The notes beneath the pieces were generated by a model that was given only the letters and a program-made list of their open reading frames with translations, did no database searches and was not told where the DNA came from. The position numbers and the translations under genes are program-made. This document shows positions 29,575-41,482 of a stretch of DNA of 64,000 nt, piece after piece. Position 1 is the stretch's first letter. Every line of letters begins with the position of its first letter. This DNA is from Fusarium oxysporum f. sp. lycopersici 4287 (Eukaryota > Ascomycota > Sordariomycetes > Hypocreales > Nectriaceae), in assembly GCF_000149955.1 (NCBI RefSeq), contig NC_030992.1:62001-126000 (forward strand), given 5' to 3'.

Positions 29575-31147
29575 TTATAGAGTGTATTTAAAGTCGGGTC
29601 GCAGGTCACCTTGAACCCACTTCTGTTCATCTGACAAACTGTCCCATTTAGCATCCATCTTGCCAAGGCTGCGATCTCTGTTCATCTTTCGAAGTCCCAG
29701 ATGCATTAAAATAGATCCACCAAGCAAGAAAACCACCAGATAGCCAAAAACAACCCCATGTCCCGTATAGTAACGGGGCTTTTCGCGAAGCAAGTAGATG
29801 TTTGATGACACCACGCCATTCAAATTGCCCCAGCCTACCACCACTCCCAGCACAAAAGCACGCTTTAGCGACCCCTCAGTGTTATTGTTCAACCAGGAGA
29901 GAGTGTTGGGGACGGTAGGGTAAATGCCTGCTGCACCGAGGAAGACACCAACGTACTGCACTGTCGGGTTAGACGTCGCTATAAGCATAGCAAAACCAGC
30001 AATGCCAAGCAAAACAATGGCAATATTGCAGTAACCTCGCTGCCGGGTCCTGTCGCCGTAGAATCCCACACAAATAGTAAGAGCCGCTGCAACTGCATAG
30101 GGGGGCACAGAGAGGAGCTGGGCTTTCGTACCTGCATGCCCCATGCCAGCAATGATAGTCGGAAGAAACAGGGAGAAGGCATACAGAGGAGTAAGGCAGC
30201 CCATATAGATAAGCATATATCCATATGTTTTCCAGTCCTTCAAGGCAGCAAACATATGTCTCTTATCGAAATCCTCAGCCGTTCGACCTTGCCGGTCCAT
30301 AATCAAGCGACGTTGGATTCGAATCTGGTCATCAGGACTGAGGAAGCTTGCTGTTGCTGGCCAATCAAAGACGAGCCACCAGCACGCCAGACCAGCAACA
30401 ATAGTAGCAAGACCCTCTAAGATGAAGATCCAAGCCCAACCGGGTTTCCCGCCAATTCCATCCATTTTTGCAATAACTGCTGCAAGCAAGCCTCCAAAGG
30501 AGCCTGCTAGCGCAGCTGCCGAGAAGAAGATAGAAGAACGGATGCCGATTTCAGAGCTCTTATACCAACAAGAGAGATAATAGTTAACTCCAGGGAAGAG
30601 TCCGGCTTCGGCCATACCAAGGAAGAAGCGAGCAGCTAGCAAGCCCTTGACGTTGGTAACAAGGCCCATAAGAGTCATTATAAGTCCCCATGTCAGAATA
30701 ATAAGAGTGAAGAATAGACGAGGTGTGATCTTCTTGAGCAGTGCATTTGTCGCAGGTTCAACGACAGCATACGAGACGAAGAAGATAGTCAATGCATTAT
30801 TATAGTCCCCTTTGACCATCTTAAGATCGACTTCGAGACCAGCTAGGCGAGCGTTTCCGATATTGGTACGGTCGAGGAAGGATAGGAGATAGAGAAAGGA
30901 TAGCCAGGGGATAAGCGCCAGATCAACCTTCCACATCAGCTTCTTTTCCTATTTTGATTTGTTAGCTAGGTCATTCCTTGGCATGTAGCGCGCCGTTGAT
31001 TTTACTTACAATGGCTTGACGCTCTTCCAGCGTCTTTCCGGCATCAGGGTCTGGTAAATGAGCCAAAAGCTGAGCTCGCTCGTATTCGATGGTCGTGTTG
31101 TCGACCTTTTCAGCCTCAACTGGGAACGGCTTCTCAAGATCGGCCAT
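29575..31147 (-). CDS. MFS transporter, anion:cation symporter (DAL5/TNA1-like)
   Basis: Two exons, 31147-31010 and 30948-29575, give 503 aa. The hydrophilic N terminus ends in EERQAIEKKLMWKVDLALIP, the standard opening of ACS-family carriers. It is followed by LSFLDRTNIGNARLAGL, the family hallmark after TM1. Twelve membrane segments can be counted. Yeast relatives import allantoate, nicotinate, biotin precursors and other organic anions, and many fungal members import aromatic or carboxylate compounds. Placed just past FDC1, it may import the acid that FDC1 decarboxylates. This is inferred from linkage; its convergent orientation gives no operon-like evidence. Confidence 0.9.
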
Positions 31148-32497
31148 GGCGATTGTAATCGACTGATGCTGGGACTAGATGTCGAAGGGGCTTGTGACTC
31201 AAAGGTGATACCACAAGTGATACCACTGCCTCTAAGATAGGTAGGGAGGTAGCTTGGGTGGAAGAATCTCCTCCGAGTCGTGCAGGGACCTGTGTATCTA
31301 TACTTTCGGTGAGCTTAATCGCACTTACAATACCGATGGGTGGTCTCCAGTATCGTATCCTTTCGGAGTATCCGTGATCCCCATGGTGGCCCGGTTCTCA
31401 CAAGGCTCCATCTATCCTCCACCTTTTTACCCCACGGCACAATAGACTTCTACGTAGCTGATTGCTGCCCATAAAGGTTAAGGTTTAGGCTGCTAACCCA
31501 CATGGCGAGGACACGACAACAGCGGACTTTGAATTCCGTCCTTACCCGTGCGTAATTGCGAAGATGTAATACTATAGTAGACTGTTGTTAATCCCATTGG
31601 AGCCCTCGGAGTTCCGAGCTTCGATGCAACCCCCGAGCCGCAGGGAGAAAACGGCACCCGCAATACACTAGAATAATTAGTCTGTCTCTGGAAAGATGAT
31701 TCAGAACCTTTGATGACGAATAAGAATTCATCTTTTGGTCACTGTGGCAAGTAACCAGCCGTGCGCCTGAAATAAGGTTTCGGTTCTGTGATAACCTTGA
31801 ATTAAACTCAGGCGGAGAAGTGCGGGGTTTTGGTAAAGATCTTTCTAGACTCCAACTGATGTCTCGCTACCCCAACAAGCCCCATTCCTATGCGCCATTT
31901 TGTAATACGAGGCTTTATAGTATTGGCGGAGTATGATCTCCTCAGATGGAGAAGCCAATAATTCCCTCAATGCCAAGTGTTTCTAGACCATTTTGGTGTC
32001 AAGCAGCGGGCGTAACTTGAACTCTGCGATCATATGGCAATATCTTCATACGAATCTCGTGAAGAGGGCAGAACCAATAGTCCTCATTAGGCAGTTCATT
32101 AAAATCACCCAAGTACCTAGTACGCATCTGGTCTCGTCAGACCGCCAGCAGTAGATCCTTGCCGTGGCAATTATACGGTTGGGGGAGTGCGGCATCGTTT
32201 GGCACCTCCATGTGTCGGAAGTTGCACCAGAGCTTTCGCTGACTGGCCTTAACTTTGAGATAAGGTCGTAAAAGATCACACTTCATGAGGAAGCTCAGCC
32301 AGCCTTTTTCTTTTATTCTTTTGTATTGTTTCCCACTTCTACTCCTGCTCCTCTTATGTCTTGGCCCCTGTTGTCACGATATGTAATTGGAAGCTTACTA
32401 ATTTATGGCACTTTTGCCATCTAATTAATTCCTTGCGTTTAATACGTTCCCATTAATGTCTTGAACAGTCTTAGAAGACTGGTTGTTCTATTATTCT
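31148..32497. other. Intergenic stretch
   Basis: About 1.35 kb. It begins with the ACS carrier's promoter and ends with the 3' flank of the glycine-rich-domain gene. Small open frames (for example 32046-32279 on the minus strand) have no recognisable features. I see no gene or repeat. Confidence 0.5.
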
Positions 32498-34075
32498 CTA
32501 TTCGCCGCCTCCGCCACCATCACCACCACCGCCTCCATCACAACCCCCGGACCCTCCATAATCACCCGCTCCTCCACCACCAGATATATCGTCCCCTCGA
32601 CCCCTTCTGATAACCCTTCTCTGTTTCCAGGCATCGCGGCCGAGAAGTAGAGTCTTGAGATCAGTCCTCTCTACGTTGGCAGGAGCATGCTTCACTGTGT
32701 CAGGCACGTACTCCGTCAACGTCTCCTCCACTGAAACTCCTCTCTTCAACTCCGACGTATACTTCGATTTCCATATTTGTCTTGTATGTTGAAGCAGGCT
32801 ACTCATCGCCTGTGTATTTTCTGTGTGTTCTCTATCAAGGACCCAGTCTGCCTTCTCAGTCGACCAAACCCAGTAGCTCGCAGGGAACAAACGATGCGTC
32901 TTCCATAGAAGATCAATCTCAAGTGTTGGGGGGAGTATGCGAGAGGGTCGTGAGCTTGGGTGACGAGATGCATTTGCCGTCTTTGGGTCTAGCTTTGACT
33001 TGTAGGAGCCATCTCTCTCACTCTTTGGCAGTACACTACCCAGAAGGCCGAGAAAGTCTTCGTAGTCCACCACTGAGTTCTTCAAATTTTCAACAAACCC
33101 AGGTACCGAATTCTTGACTTGAAGTATAACCTTCCAGAAAGACACTTGCTGCTCGAGGTCTGCTCGAAGATCCTGCAAAGATGGCCATGGCTTTAGCATA
33201 CATGTCTCGTTGAACTGTTCATGCTGGCTTTGACTCCTGCATCTTTCTTCAACCCTGCAAGTTCGTATCGCTGCGTATGACTGGAGGTCCCAGACCTTGT
33301 AGCCTTGCTCCGGTACGCTTGTGCGGCAGCGATCCCACTGGTGCATCAGAATCACTTTTCCTTGTTGGTCTTTGGGAATCTCTTCGAGCTTTTTGTCAGT
33401 CGGTGTTATCCATTTTCGGTCCAAACATGGTGGCCGGTCAGCCCTTCCTCCCAGGATGGAGAGTCTTCTCGGTTTCCATGGTGCAGAGGGCCACAGTTGA
33501 TATGGTAGGTTGGAGCCACGGCACTCAGAGCCAGACCAACTCATTTTACTACACTCATCCCAGGCGTTCTTCGTCCGTCTGGGACACCATTCACCCTTTA
33601 GCAGTTTGGATATGGGGAAATGCCGATGCTCTAAGCCAAAGATGCCATTCAAGTTGCGATTACGGTTATCGTAGACGTAGTGGTGGAATCGCGAGGGTGA
33701 CAGCATGTGCAGATACATGATAAGTGCGACATCCCTATCACTATTAGTCAGACTAACGCATGGCAAAGGCACAGAGCCTACCATGGAGGCGGGTGGTCAT
33801 TTGGGCAAAAACCCCGTACGTCGATGAAACGAAGATACATAGCGTAGCGCCATTCTGAATATGTCAATGTCTCATCGCTTATTCTACCCTCTGCATCGCA
33901 GAGATGTTGAAGAAGCTTGAGAAAGGTCTCGATTAGCTCAAGATGTTGCTATTGAGAGAGAATGAGTTTCTGATCCGTTTCACCAAGTAACAACATGTTG
34001 GCTCACAACAGCAACGTCGCTCAGATTAATCTGGGTCCTTGTCCAAGGGTCTTCGTAGACTGTGGAAAACGGCAT
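32498..34075 (-). CDS. Glycine-rich domain-containing (GRDP-like) hypothetical protein
   Basis: Three exons, 34075-34007, 33948-33782 and 33740-32498, give 492 aa in consistent phase. The last intron is only 41 bp but has a CTGACTAATAG 3' end. Segments DVALIMYLHML (about residue 82) and EIDLLWKTHRLFPASYW match the two D-x-x-W/x-x-H-like signatures of GRDP/DUF1399-type proteins, known from plants and fungi and linked to stress or RNA functions, without a defined biochemical activity. The C-terminal 30 residues are mostly glycine (GGGGAGDYGGSGG, then GGGGGDGGGGGE), as in that family. No link to neighbouring metabolism is evident. Family call is moderately sure. Confidence 0.65.
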
Positions 34076-34643
34076 GGTTATGGCAAAGTTATCTTGTTAT
34101 CTGAAAGTGCATGGATAGGCATTGGACTGGAATATCAATGATGTTAACAGTCTCCGGCTTTAGTTTATATATGGAACAGAATTTGAGGCTGTGTGTCGAT
34201 CTGATTCCCTTGGCGGATGATTTTGGTTAGCCCAAATCTTCGATTCTGGGCCGAGGTTATAATTGGTCAAAGCGGAACCATTCCTCACTGCGGCTTGAAC
34301 GATGTAGGGTAAACACGCGACTTGGCATCTTGTCAGGCTTTTTACAAGGCACTCCCTGATGGTCGGATTCTCCGAATACTTTCATCGACGAAATTATCAT
34401 TCTATCCGTAGTATTCAACCTGATAATTATTGAGATTTAACCCGATAGAGTGTTTTACTGTGAAGGATGATCAGGTTCTGTCATATTTTTTGGATGATTG
34501 GCAACTGAGGAACCATCGGACAATGGCGCTATGAGCAGCCAAGACCACGACAACAGTAATTATAAAAGCTGGTTGACTTCTGTCAAAAACGAACTAAGCG
34601 GTTTGCAAATGGTGGGATGTGTAACAAATTTCCCTACAAGCTA
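34076..34643. other. Intergenic spacer
   Basis: About 570 bp between the start of the GRDP-like gene and the 3' end of the next MFS gene. It should contain the GRDP-like promoter. Nothing else seen. Confidence 0.5.
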
Positions 34644-36227
34644 CTACCTGGTATAAACAGCGCTTCTGCGGATGATAGACTTGCTCCAAACCCAAACCGG
34701 AATCACCAGGATGTATCCAAGCCAAAGAAGAGCAGCCATGATGGCGAATTGCTTCAATGGGCCCATAGCATTCAGCCAAGTGATCGATGAGTAGGATACA
34801 CCAAAGGCCAAGCAATTCTTCATGACGTTTACAAGGACACCGATATCTCCTGCTCGCGAAGGCATACTGTTGACAGAATAAGTAAGTAGAACATTTGCCG
34901 ATCCTGTCAAACCAAATGCAAGGAGGCTCCATCCAACACAGACAACGATCCAGTGACCAGGGTTTTGAAGCCCATGACCGAGGATAAGGCAACCAGCCGG
35001 GCTGCCTAGTGCTCCAATAAGCATCATCGGCAGTCTACTCCTGGGATTAGGCTCCTGGGTGCGTCCTTTTGTTGAGCGGATGAAGAGAAGGTCTGCGAAG
35101 TAACCACCAAAGGGGAGACCAATAAGAAGACCGATAAGAGAGGAGACATTGAGTAGACCAATCGAACGTGAATTCCACAATAGGGGCGGAGAAGCATAGG
35201 TGATGGAGAGGATGATGGAAATGATGACAGTCCAACCAATCGTTAGGCCAAAGATGTAGACGGTGACGAGAACTTGAGGCGCCATAAGGAGCTGCAGTGG
35301 CCGGACCAGTGACAAACCCATGCTCTTCCACTTCATGGGCATATACTCGCCGCTAAACGACCTTGACATCCACTCCTTTCTGAAGCTGGCGGCAGAGATC
35401 TCTCCAGTTGTTGTTTCGGCCGGTGACGAGATGCAGATATCCTCGATTGAAGTGCTCGTAGGTTTCGGTTCTGCGATTGTCGAGCTCCCAGGTCTGGTTT
35501 GAGTTGTATCCAGCTCGTTGATATCGTGAGTTGTCTCAGGAAGCATCAAGATCGAACCAAAGAGATTGAGGCCAGTCGCGATTGACAGAATCCTCAGGTA
35601 CCATCTCCAGCTTCCAAGACTAACTTCAACTGCCCCAGCGACCATGGGGCCGATCGCGGAGCCAGCAGCAAGGAAGCCAACGTAGACGACCATGGCTCTT
35701 CCGAGCTGATGGGTGGGAAACGTCTCAGCCACGATAATGGGACCAAGAGCCTCAACGAGACCACCAGCTAATCCACCGACGATGCGTGAGTTTCGAAGGG
35801 AAAAATAGTCGGTGGCTTCGCTGGACCAAATGTTACAAGCGATAAAGATTACGAGCGAACCGAGGACCGTGTAGCGTTTTCCGATGAGTAATGATAACGG
35901 CAGAGCGAAGAGATTCTGAAAAGGTTAGAAAATCAATGAGAGGACCACGAGGACAAGTAACGCACTGAGAGTCCAAGAGCCAGCAAAGCATACGTTGGCA
36001 AGTTGGAAGCCTGTGTTTGCGAGCAGTGCAGCTCCTGAATGATCAACCCAAAGACGGGAGAAAGACCAGAGGCCCAGGCATTTCCGAGGAGATTGTAGAA
36101 GCTGACGTTCAGCAGAACACATATGCGCCACCAGAGCGGCCATTCCTATAGATAGAGTTCCATTAGCATTCGTGGCCTGGATCCAACCTGTGACTGGAGG
36201 TGCTCTTACGAAAGGAGAGATAGACAT
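34644..36227 (-). CDS. MFS transporter, DHA1-like (HOL1/multidrug type)
   Basis: Three exons, 36227-36210, 36145-35966 and 35915-34644, give 489 aa. The first exon is only 18 bp and joins as MSISPFEWPLWWRICVLL. The frame then gives VSFYNLLGNAWASGLSPVF, NSRIVGGLAGGLVEALGPII and GSWRWYLRILSIATGLNLFG, the order seen in fungal DHA1 proton antiporters. A long charged cytosolic loop (about residues 225-300) precedes the last six membrane segments. It is likely a plasma-membrane exporter of small organic compounds. It lies between the UbiD module and the aromatic-degradation genes, so efflux of phenolics is possible but unproven. Confidence 0.85.
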
Positions 36228-37552
36228 TATCGAGTATGCGGTCCTCGTAGCAGTTGATGACTGACAGTGGTGTCAATGGTTGTTGATGAGATTGATTTTA
36301 AAAAAGGAGTTGCTCGCAGGGTTCGAGCCTCAATCCTTTATGCCCTCGCTTATCACTGGCCAGTGCCCAGGGCTGGTCTAGACCAAGCCTCATGCCAGGA
36401 TGCTTCCGGCTGTGGGATGCCCTCTCCCGTCTTTGCCCCGACCCCGGAAAAGATCCAGCTCTTACCCCAGAGTTTACCCCGCACAATCTCATCGTGGTTA
36501 CCCACAACTCTCCCCTGTAAAAATTCTTTCTTGGCACGCACTGTTAGTGCCGTGTTAGGAGCGGGATTTTCTGCAGGCCACGCGACCACACAAAACTGCG
36601 GGGATGCTATCGGCTCCCTAACAGCAGTTTTCAGAGAAGGAATTTTGGAGAGTTCGCCTTCTCTGACAACACCTTTGTCGGATCTAATGGCGGCACCTCA
36701 GAACCAGAACGCCTTAGATATCGGAGGACGATGCCCATGGCATCGGTAGCGACATCCTCCCGATCAACGACGCCGATTGCGATGGGTTTTTCTCCTTTGA
36801 AGGCAAGCCGCACCGTCGGCCTCTGATTCCTTCCCGAGGTTTTTCCCTGCCGCCGCGACAGTCGACTACGAGCTACAACTTGGTTACTGGAGATTGTGGA
36901 CTGCGTCGGCAGATGTAGTGATGCGCGAGAGAATTCTGGTCGGTGGAAAAAGTTCGACAATAGATTGCCCCCGAACCCGCTGACGGGTGACGGGCTTGAG
37001 AAATACAGCACCTTTTGTGCCATTGGTATGCTGGATGGTGAAGGAAGCGGGGTTTCCCTGTACCTAGCTAGCTCAGCACGTCTTTTGCTCCAGTAGGAGA
37101 TCTGGCTTCGTTACAGCCACCCAGACGAAAAATATACAAACAAACAAACAAACAAACATCGTGGTTACCCACTGAGTGACGCGTTTTACATGGCCGGGAA
37201 AGCTTCAAATCCTTGTACGATAGCGGCCCAGCATATTCCGCGGAGACTTGATCTCGCTTGACGCACGTTGTGTCATGAAGTCCGCGGGATCTGGCCTCAG
37301 TTCCCCAGTCGGCCGTTATGTCAGGCCTGGTCAGCTCGGGAGATGGCCTTCAGCGTATCGTTACAGCGAACGACAAAGGCGTCGTAGCAACTAATGCCGT
37401 TCGTGATGAGACTTGAAGGGAGTGATTATCAGGTATCTGTGACAATGAAGGTCCCCGTCTTACGCTTAGATGATTGACTTTGCGATTATGCGACATGACA
37501 TTTGAGGATACCCGGAGAAAATGCAAGTCTGACGATAAGCTAAGTGGTATGT
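36228..37552. other. Intergenic stretch
   Basis: About 1.3 kb containing the MFS promoter and an (AAAC)n microsatellite at 37136-37158. Overlapping open frames on both strands around 36270-37020 reach 130-160 codons, but show no domain, no good start context and no splice logic. No gene called. Confidence 0.45.
37136..37158. repeat. (AAAC)n microsatellite
   Basis: More than five uninterrupted copies of the tetranucleotide ACAA/CAAA, 23 bp, in an intergenic region. Confidence 0.9.
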
Positions 37553-39169
37553 TTACGCGTGCATGATAACTGTTTGAGTCTCAACAAATTCCTTCAACCC
37601 CCATTCCGCACCAAATCTTCCAAATCCGCTCAGCTTTGTTCCTCCGTGAGGCAAGGTCGCTTCATCATGAACCGTAGACGAGTTGATATGTACCGCGCCA
37701 ACTTGAAGACGACGCGCCATTTCCAATGCTGCATACTGATTCCGTGTCCATATCGCAGCAGACAACCCGTAATCACTATCGTTGACAATCTTCACCGCCT
37801 CGTCCTCGTTGGAAACAGCGACGATTCCAAGACAGGGACCGAAAGTCTCTGTCCGGAAGAAATCCATAGAGCTGTGAATATTATCGAGGAATGTGATCGG
37901 TATTAGGTTTGAGTCAGTCTGGTGCTCCGTAGAAGACTTTGCAGAAGATCCCTTGGCTTCTGCATCGGAGACTAAAGCTTGTACTCTCGACTGACTCTTT
38001 AGCCCAACAAGCCGATACGCCGAACCGTTCTTGCTTCGCAGATGTTTTGTAAGCTCTGCACGAAACTCATCTACGACATCCTTTTCCACTAGGACAAGAT
38101 CTGTAGACATGCATATCTGTCCGCCCTTTATGCACAAAATTGATTAGTGAGTGACAAGAAGTAGTAGAAAGCAAGCTCACATTTAGCGTTGCTCCAGCAA
38201 GAGCTGCTTCTGCTGCACGGTCAATGTCTGCGTCCTTCAAGACGATGCAACAGTTCTTCCCACCAAGCTCCAGCAATACCGGCTTCAGAGCCAGTCCTGC
38301 TTGCTGAGCAATACTACGTCCAACTTGTGTTGAGCCAGTGAAGTTAACCTTTCTGACAGCAGGGTCGCGAATGAGATATCCAACTACCTCAGGGGCATCT
38401 TCAGGTCGGTGGAGGATAAAATTGACGACACCTGGAGGGAACCCAGCTTTTGCAAATAACCCGGCGACGAAGTAATGTGTTCGAGGGCTAAGCTCAGAAC
38501 CCTGCATTGGCCGAGATTAGTATGGTACCGCTAGGCATCAGAAATAGGATCATCACCTTGAGAATAACTGTGTTTCCAGTAGCCAACGGGGCGATTACCG
38601 CTCGAAGGGCCAAGAAGAGAGGTGAGTTCCAGGGAGCAATTCCCAGAACAACTCCCAAAGGACGAGTAAACACCAAACCGTATGACCCTTCAGGTTGGGT
38701 GTGCGGGATGGTGCCACTCATGGTTCCTGCCGTCAGCAGATACGCAGACTGTTCGATCAAATCGATGCTGGTGGTGACACCGATGGATGCCCACTCATCG
38801 TCGCAGTAGATCTCAGACTTCATAATGTTTCGGACTTCCTGCTGATGGTTCTTTAGCACCTACGTTTCCGCTTCGTTAGCCATGGCATTCAAAATGATCA
38901 AAGTAGCACAATACCTGTGCTAGACGTAAGAGAAGGCCGCGTCTATGGGTCGGAGAAGTTGTTGACCACGTCACAAATGCTTTACTGCAACTCGACACAG
39001 CATCCGCGCAGTCAGACAAATCAGCGCCCTGGAAATGCCCTCCTTCAAATGAGTGATGTCTTGAAGTATCATCTTCTCTCAAGATTGGAGCATCGTTGAT
39101 AAGCAGTGGAACACGGTAACCTTGTGATCCATTGTGGAGCACAGGCTGGTCAATGGTTGAATCCGTCAT
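37553..39169 (-). CDS. Aldehyde dehydrogenase (vanillin/salicylaldehyde type)
   Basis: Four exons, 39169-38915, 38859-38557, 38501-38181 and 38125-37553, give 483 aa, a normal class length. The start MTDSTIDQ is preferred over an upstream in-frame start. Motifs are GIAPWNSPLFLA (about residue 150), the NAD-site FTGSTQVGRSIA, the general base glutamate in LELGGKN and the nucleophile cysteine in GGQICMS, which is coded just across the third intron. EXFGPCLG and SGFGRFGAEWGLKEF complete the family pattern. It oxidises aldehydes to acids with NAD(P)+. With a stilbene-cleaving-type oxygenase, a flavin hydroxylase and a gentisate dioxygenase next door, a benzaldehyde substrate is a reasonable inference. 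Confidence 0.93.
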
Positions 39170-39920
39170 CGTCTCTGAAAGAGCTTCAGTGAATTCACAA
39201 AATGCGGAAGGCGATATCGAAAACTGAGAATCATTATGGCGAAATATCGTATTACTTGTAGTAAGGAATAATAGGGGCTTTCCAGGACCTTGCCAAGCCA
39301 CAGTACTTGGTAGTTTCGGGCGTGGGCAGGCCAATCAGTATGGGGCGGGGTTAGGGGCAACATCGGATGCCTACCCGCTCTCCAAGCGATTGACCATATA
39401 CCGGATCACCAACTGTCAAAGACATGGTAGAATCTGAAGTGAGGCGGTCACATTGGCCTTTTTCTGGTTGAACAATCCAAAAGACTAACTAGGTAAGGCA
39501 CGCGATGCAAGCATCAGAAAATGACTAAGTGATACGCAAGAGGTTAAGGGACAAGAAAAAGTCGGTGTTGGGAATAAGTATCTTGTATTCATAGAGACAA
39601 TAAAGCTTTGCGCGGAACACACTTCTGAAAATACTGCCAGAGCTTGGCCAACTAAAGAGAGACTATTCTCATTTTCACATGCTAAGATTAAGAAGATATT
39701 CAGTCATGCTGAGGAGCATGGCTACTTTAATCCCCCACTGGATTGTGATCACGAGATGCATGCTGANNNNNNNNNNNNNNNNNNNNNNNNNNNNNNNNNN
39801 NNNNNNNNNNNNNNNNNNNNNNNNNNNNNNNNNNNNNNNNNNNNNNNNNNNNNNNNNNNNNNNNNNCCAGTTTTAATCCCTCTCCTCTGGATATAATCTG
39901 AAAGTAAGACTATCTATGTC
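39170..39920. other. Spacer with assembly gap and an unexplained open frame
   Basis: Holds the ALDH promoter, an open frame of about 80 codons (about 39525-39766, plus strand) that runs into the N block, and 54 bp after the gap. The frame includes FSHAKIKKIFSHAEEHGYF and ends at the gap with no stop. It has no ATG near its beginning, so it would have to be an internal exon. Family unknown. Confidence 0.4.
39767..39866. other. Assembly gap (100 N)
   Basis: Exactly 100 N, the usual placeholder for a gap of unknown length. True distance between the ALDH and gentisate dioxygenase genes is therefore unknown. Confidence 0.98.
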
Positions 39921-41074
39921 TCAATCAGAGACATATGTCTCAACATCGACTCCTGCGACCCGGTAGAAACCTAGAGCCCGGAGCATCGGCTTATCGTCAA
40001 ATCTGTAGAGATAAACTTTACTCTCGGCATCTGCATGATGCTGATACTTGTGCCAAGTTGGAATGCAAAACGTATCACCCTGCTTCCATTCAAGAACCTT
40101 GTCTCCAACTTGAGTGGAACCGGAACCTTCAATAACATGGTACACAGCAGAGCTTGTCTCTTGAATCTCGGGCGACTTGGCTCCTGGGTTAAGTCTCTCA
40201 GCTGAGGCACCGATTATTCGACCAACTACGAGATGGTATTAGCTCTTGGCTCACAAGTAGCGCACATTGGTACTCACTTTCGGCACCACTAGACTTCAGA
40301 TACGGCTCCGAGACCCATTCATCAGGACTAGCATCAAGCTTGGGCTGCATCTTGCTCCATGGGTACACAATATCAGACTCTTCGAAATCTTCAGCTGGGT
40401 ACCGTGCAGCAGTATGGTGTTCGACAAAGTGGACAGGGAAGTGGATGAAGCTGGGGAGATCAAGTCCATCGAGCCAGATAACAGGCTGATCATCCCCACC
40501 CTCCTCATCAGCACCCTTCTTGCCGTGGTCATGCCAGTTCCAAGTGGGCGTGACAATTACGTCACGAGGCTTCATAGGAACTCTCTTGCCGTGAACTGCA
40601 GTGAAGCCACCAGTGCCTTCGATGATGAATCTGCATGCGAAGGCGGTGTGCCTGTGTGCAGGTGCTGTTTCCTTAGGCTGCACCAGCTGGAGTCCAGCAT
40701 ACAAAGTATCAGTAGTATATGGTGCGGCTAAGCCCGAAAAGTTAGTAGCAGACAAGGGGAGGGGGATACTAGATGCCCAACTCACCTCTTGCAGGGTTTC
40801 CAAGCATCAGGACACGACGCTCAGCTTGCTTCTCAGTAATAAGCTGTCCAGCCTTGAGAAGATATGGCTTAATCTTATCGTAGGACCAGACGTAGGGAAT
40901 GGTTTGAGGATTGGGCGCTGGAGGGTTGAGGCGTTGCATCTGGGCCCAGAGAGGAGCGGTGTTGGTAGCTCGCAGGGCTTCAACAAGCTCTTCAGCCGAG
41001 TTCAGTGATTTCGCTGAAGTGACGTCGCCAAGATGCTGGCCACCGTTGGATGCTGCCACATTTGCAGAAGGCAT
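39921..41074 (-). CDS. Gentisate 1,2-dioxygenase-like bicupin
   Basis: Three exons, 41074-40786, 40727-40278 and 40225-39921, give 347 aa. The enzyme class opens the ring of gentisate (2,5-dihydroxybenzoate) to maleylpyruvate using Fe(II) and O2. The first cupin carries [15 protein letters not shown] and PTWNWHDHG, whose histidines fit the iron ligands. A second cupin follows with [19 protein letters not shown] and [28 protein letters not shown] and FVEHH match the family. It is divergent, across 408 bp, from a salicylate-hydroxylase-like gene that could supply its dihydroxybenzoate. No maleylpyruvate isomerase or fumarylpyruvate hydrolase is in the window. Confidence 0.92.
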
Positions 41075-41482
41075 TTTGACTTAACTGAATCTTGTGGAGG
41101 TTTCTGACGGCGAGCGGAGCTGAGTTGAGTTGATGGTATTTGTAGCAGGCTGCTGGCGATCGTATTCTCAATCAGAGGCTGTGAATCTGATCCCTCAACG
41201 ACCTTACCTATTGTATCGTAAATATACTTCAGCACGACTGATTTGATTATCAATCAATAATTGTCAAGGTACAAGCTTTATTACTGGTAAATCGGCAGAT
41301 GCTGTGGTGGCATCTACTCCGGGGCACCATCGGGAAGCGATCCCGCAAGACCCGGTCGTTATGCTACCGCACACAGCACAAAACTACATAATTTGTCTGT
41401 GCATTGATGACAATTTATTTACAAGTACATTATTCGAGGAGCAGTTTTAAGAGTCCAAAACGGACCTGTGACAAGAACAACA
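41075..41482. promoter_or_regulatory. Bidirectional promoter, dioxygenase and flavin hydroxylase
   Basis: 408 bp shared by the divergent cupin dioxygenase and FAD monooxygenase genes. It has several CGG/CCG triplets between 41320 and 41355 (CTCCGGGGC, ATCGGGAAG, ACCCGGTCG) that could bind a Zn2Cys6 factor. The compact shared promoter supports joint regulation. Confidence 0.5.

Noticed and set aside
33741..33784. Start of the GRDP-like protein at 33784
   Set aside because: This piece is intronic; an upstream two-exon extension restores a family segment and an ATG at 34075.
36315..36335. GGTTCGAGCCTCA word resembling a tRNA B-box
   Set aside because: No A-box or cloverleaf can be built around it.
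36267..37023. Overlapping 130-160 codon frames on both strands
   Set aside because: No domain, no start context, no homology that I recognise; likely chance frames in a GC-richer spacer.
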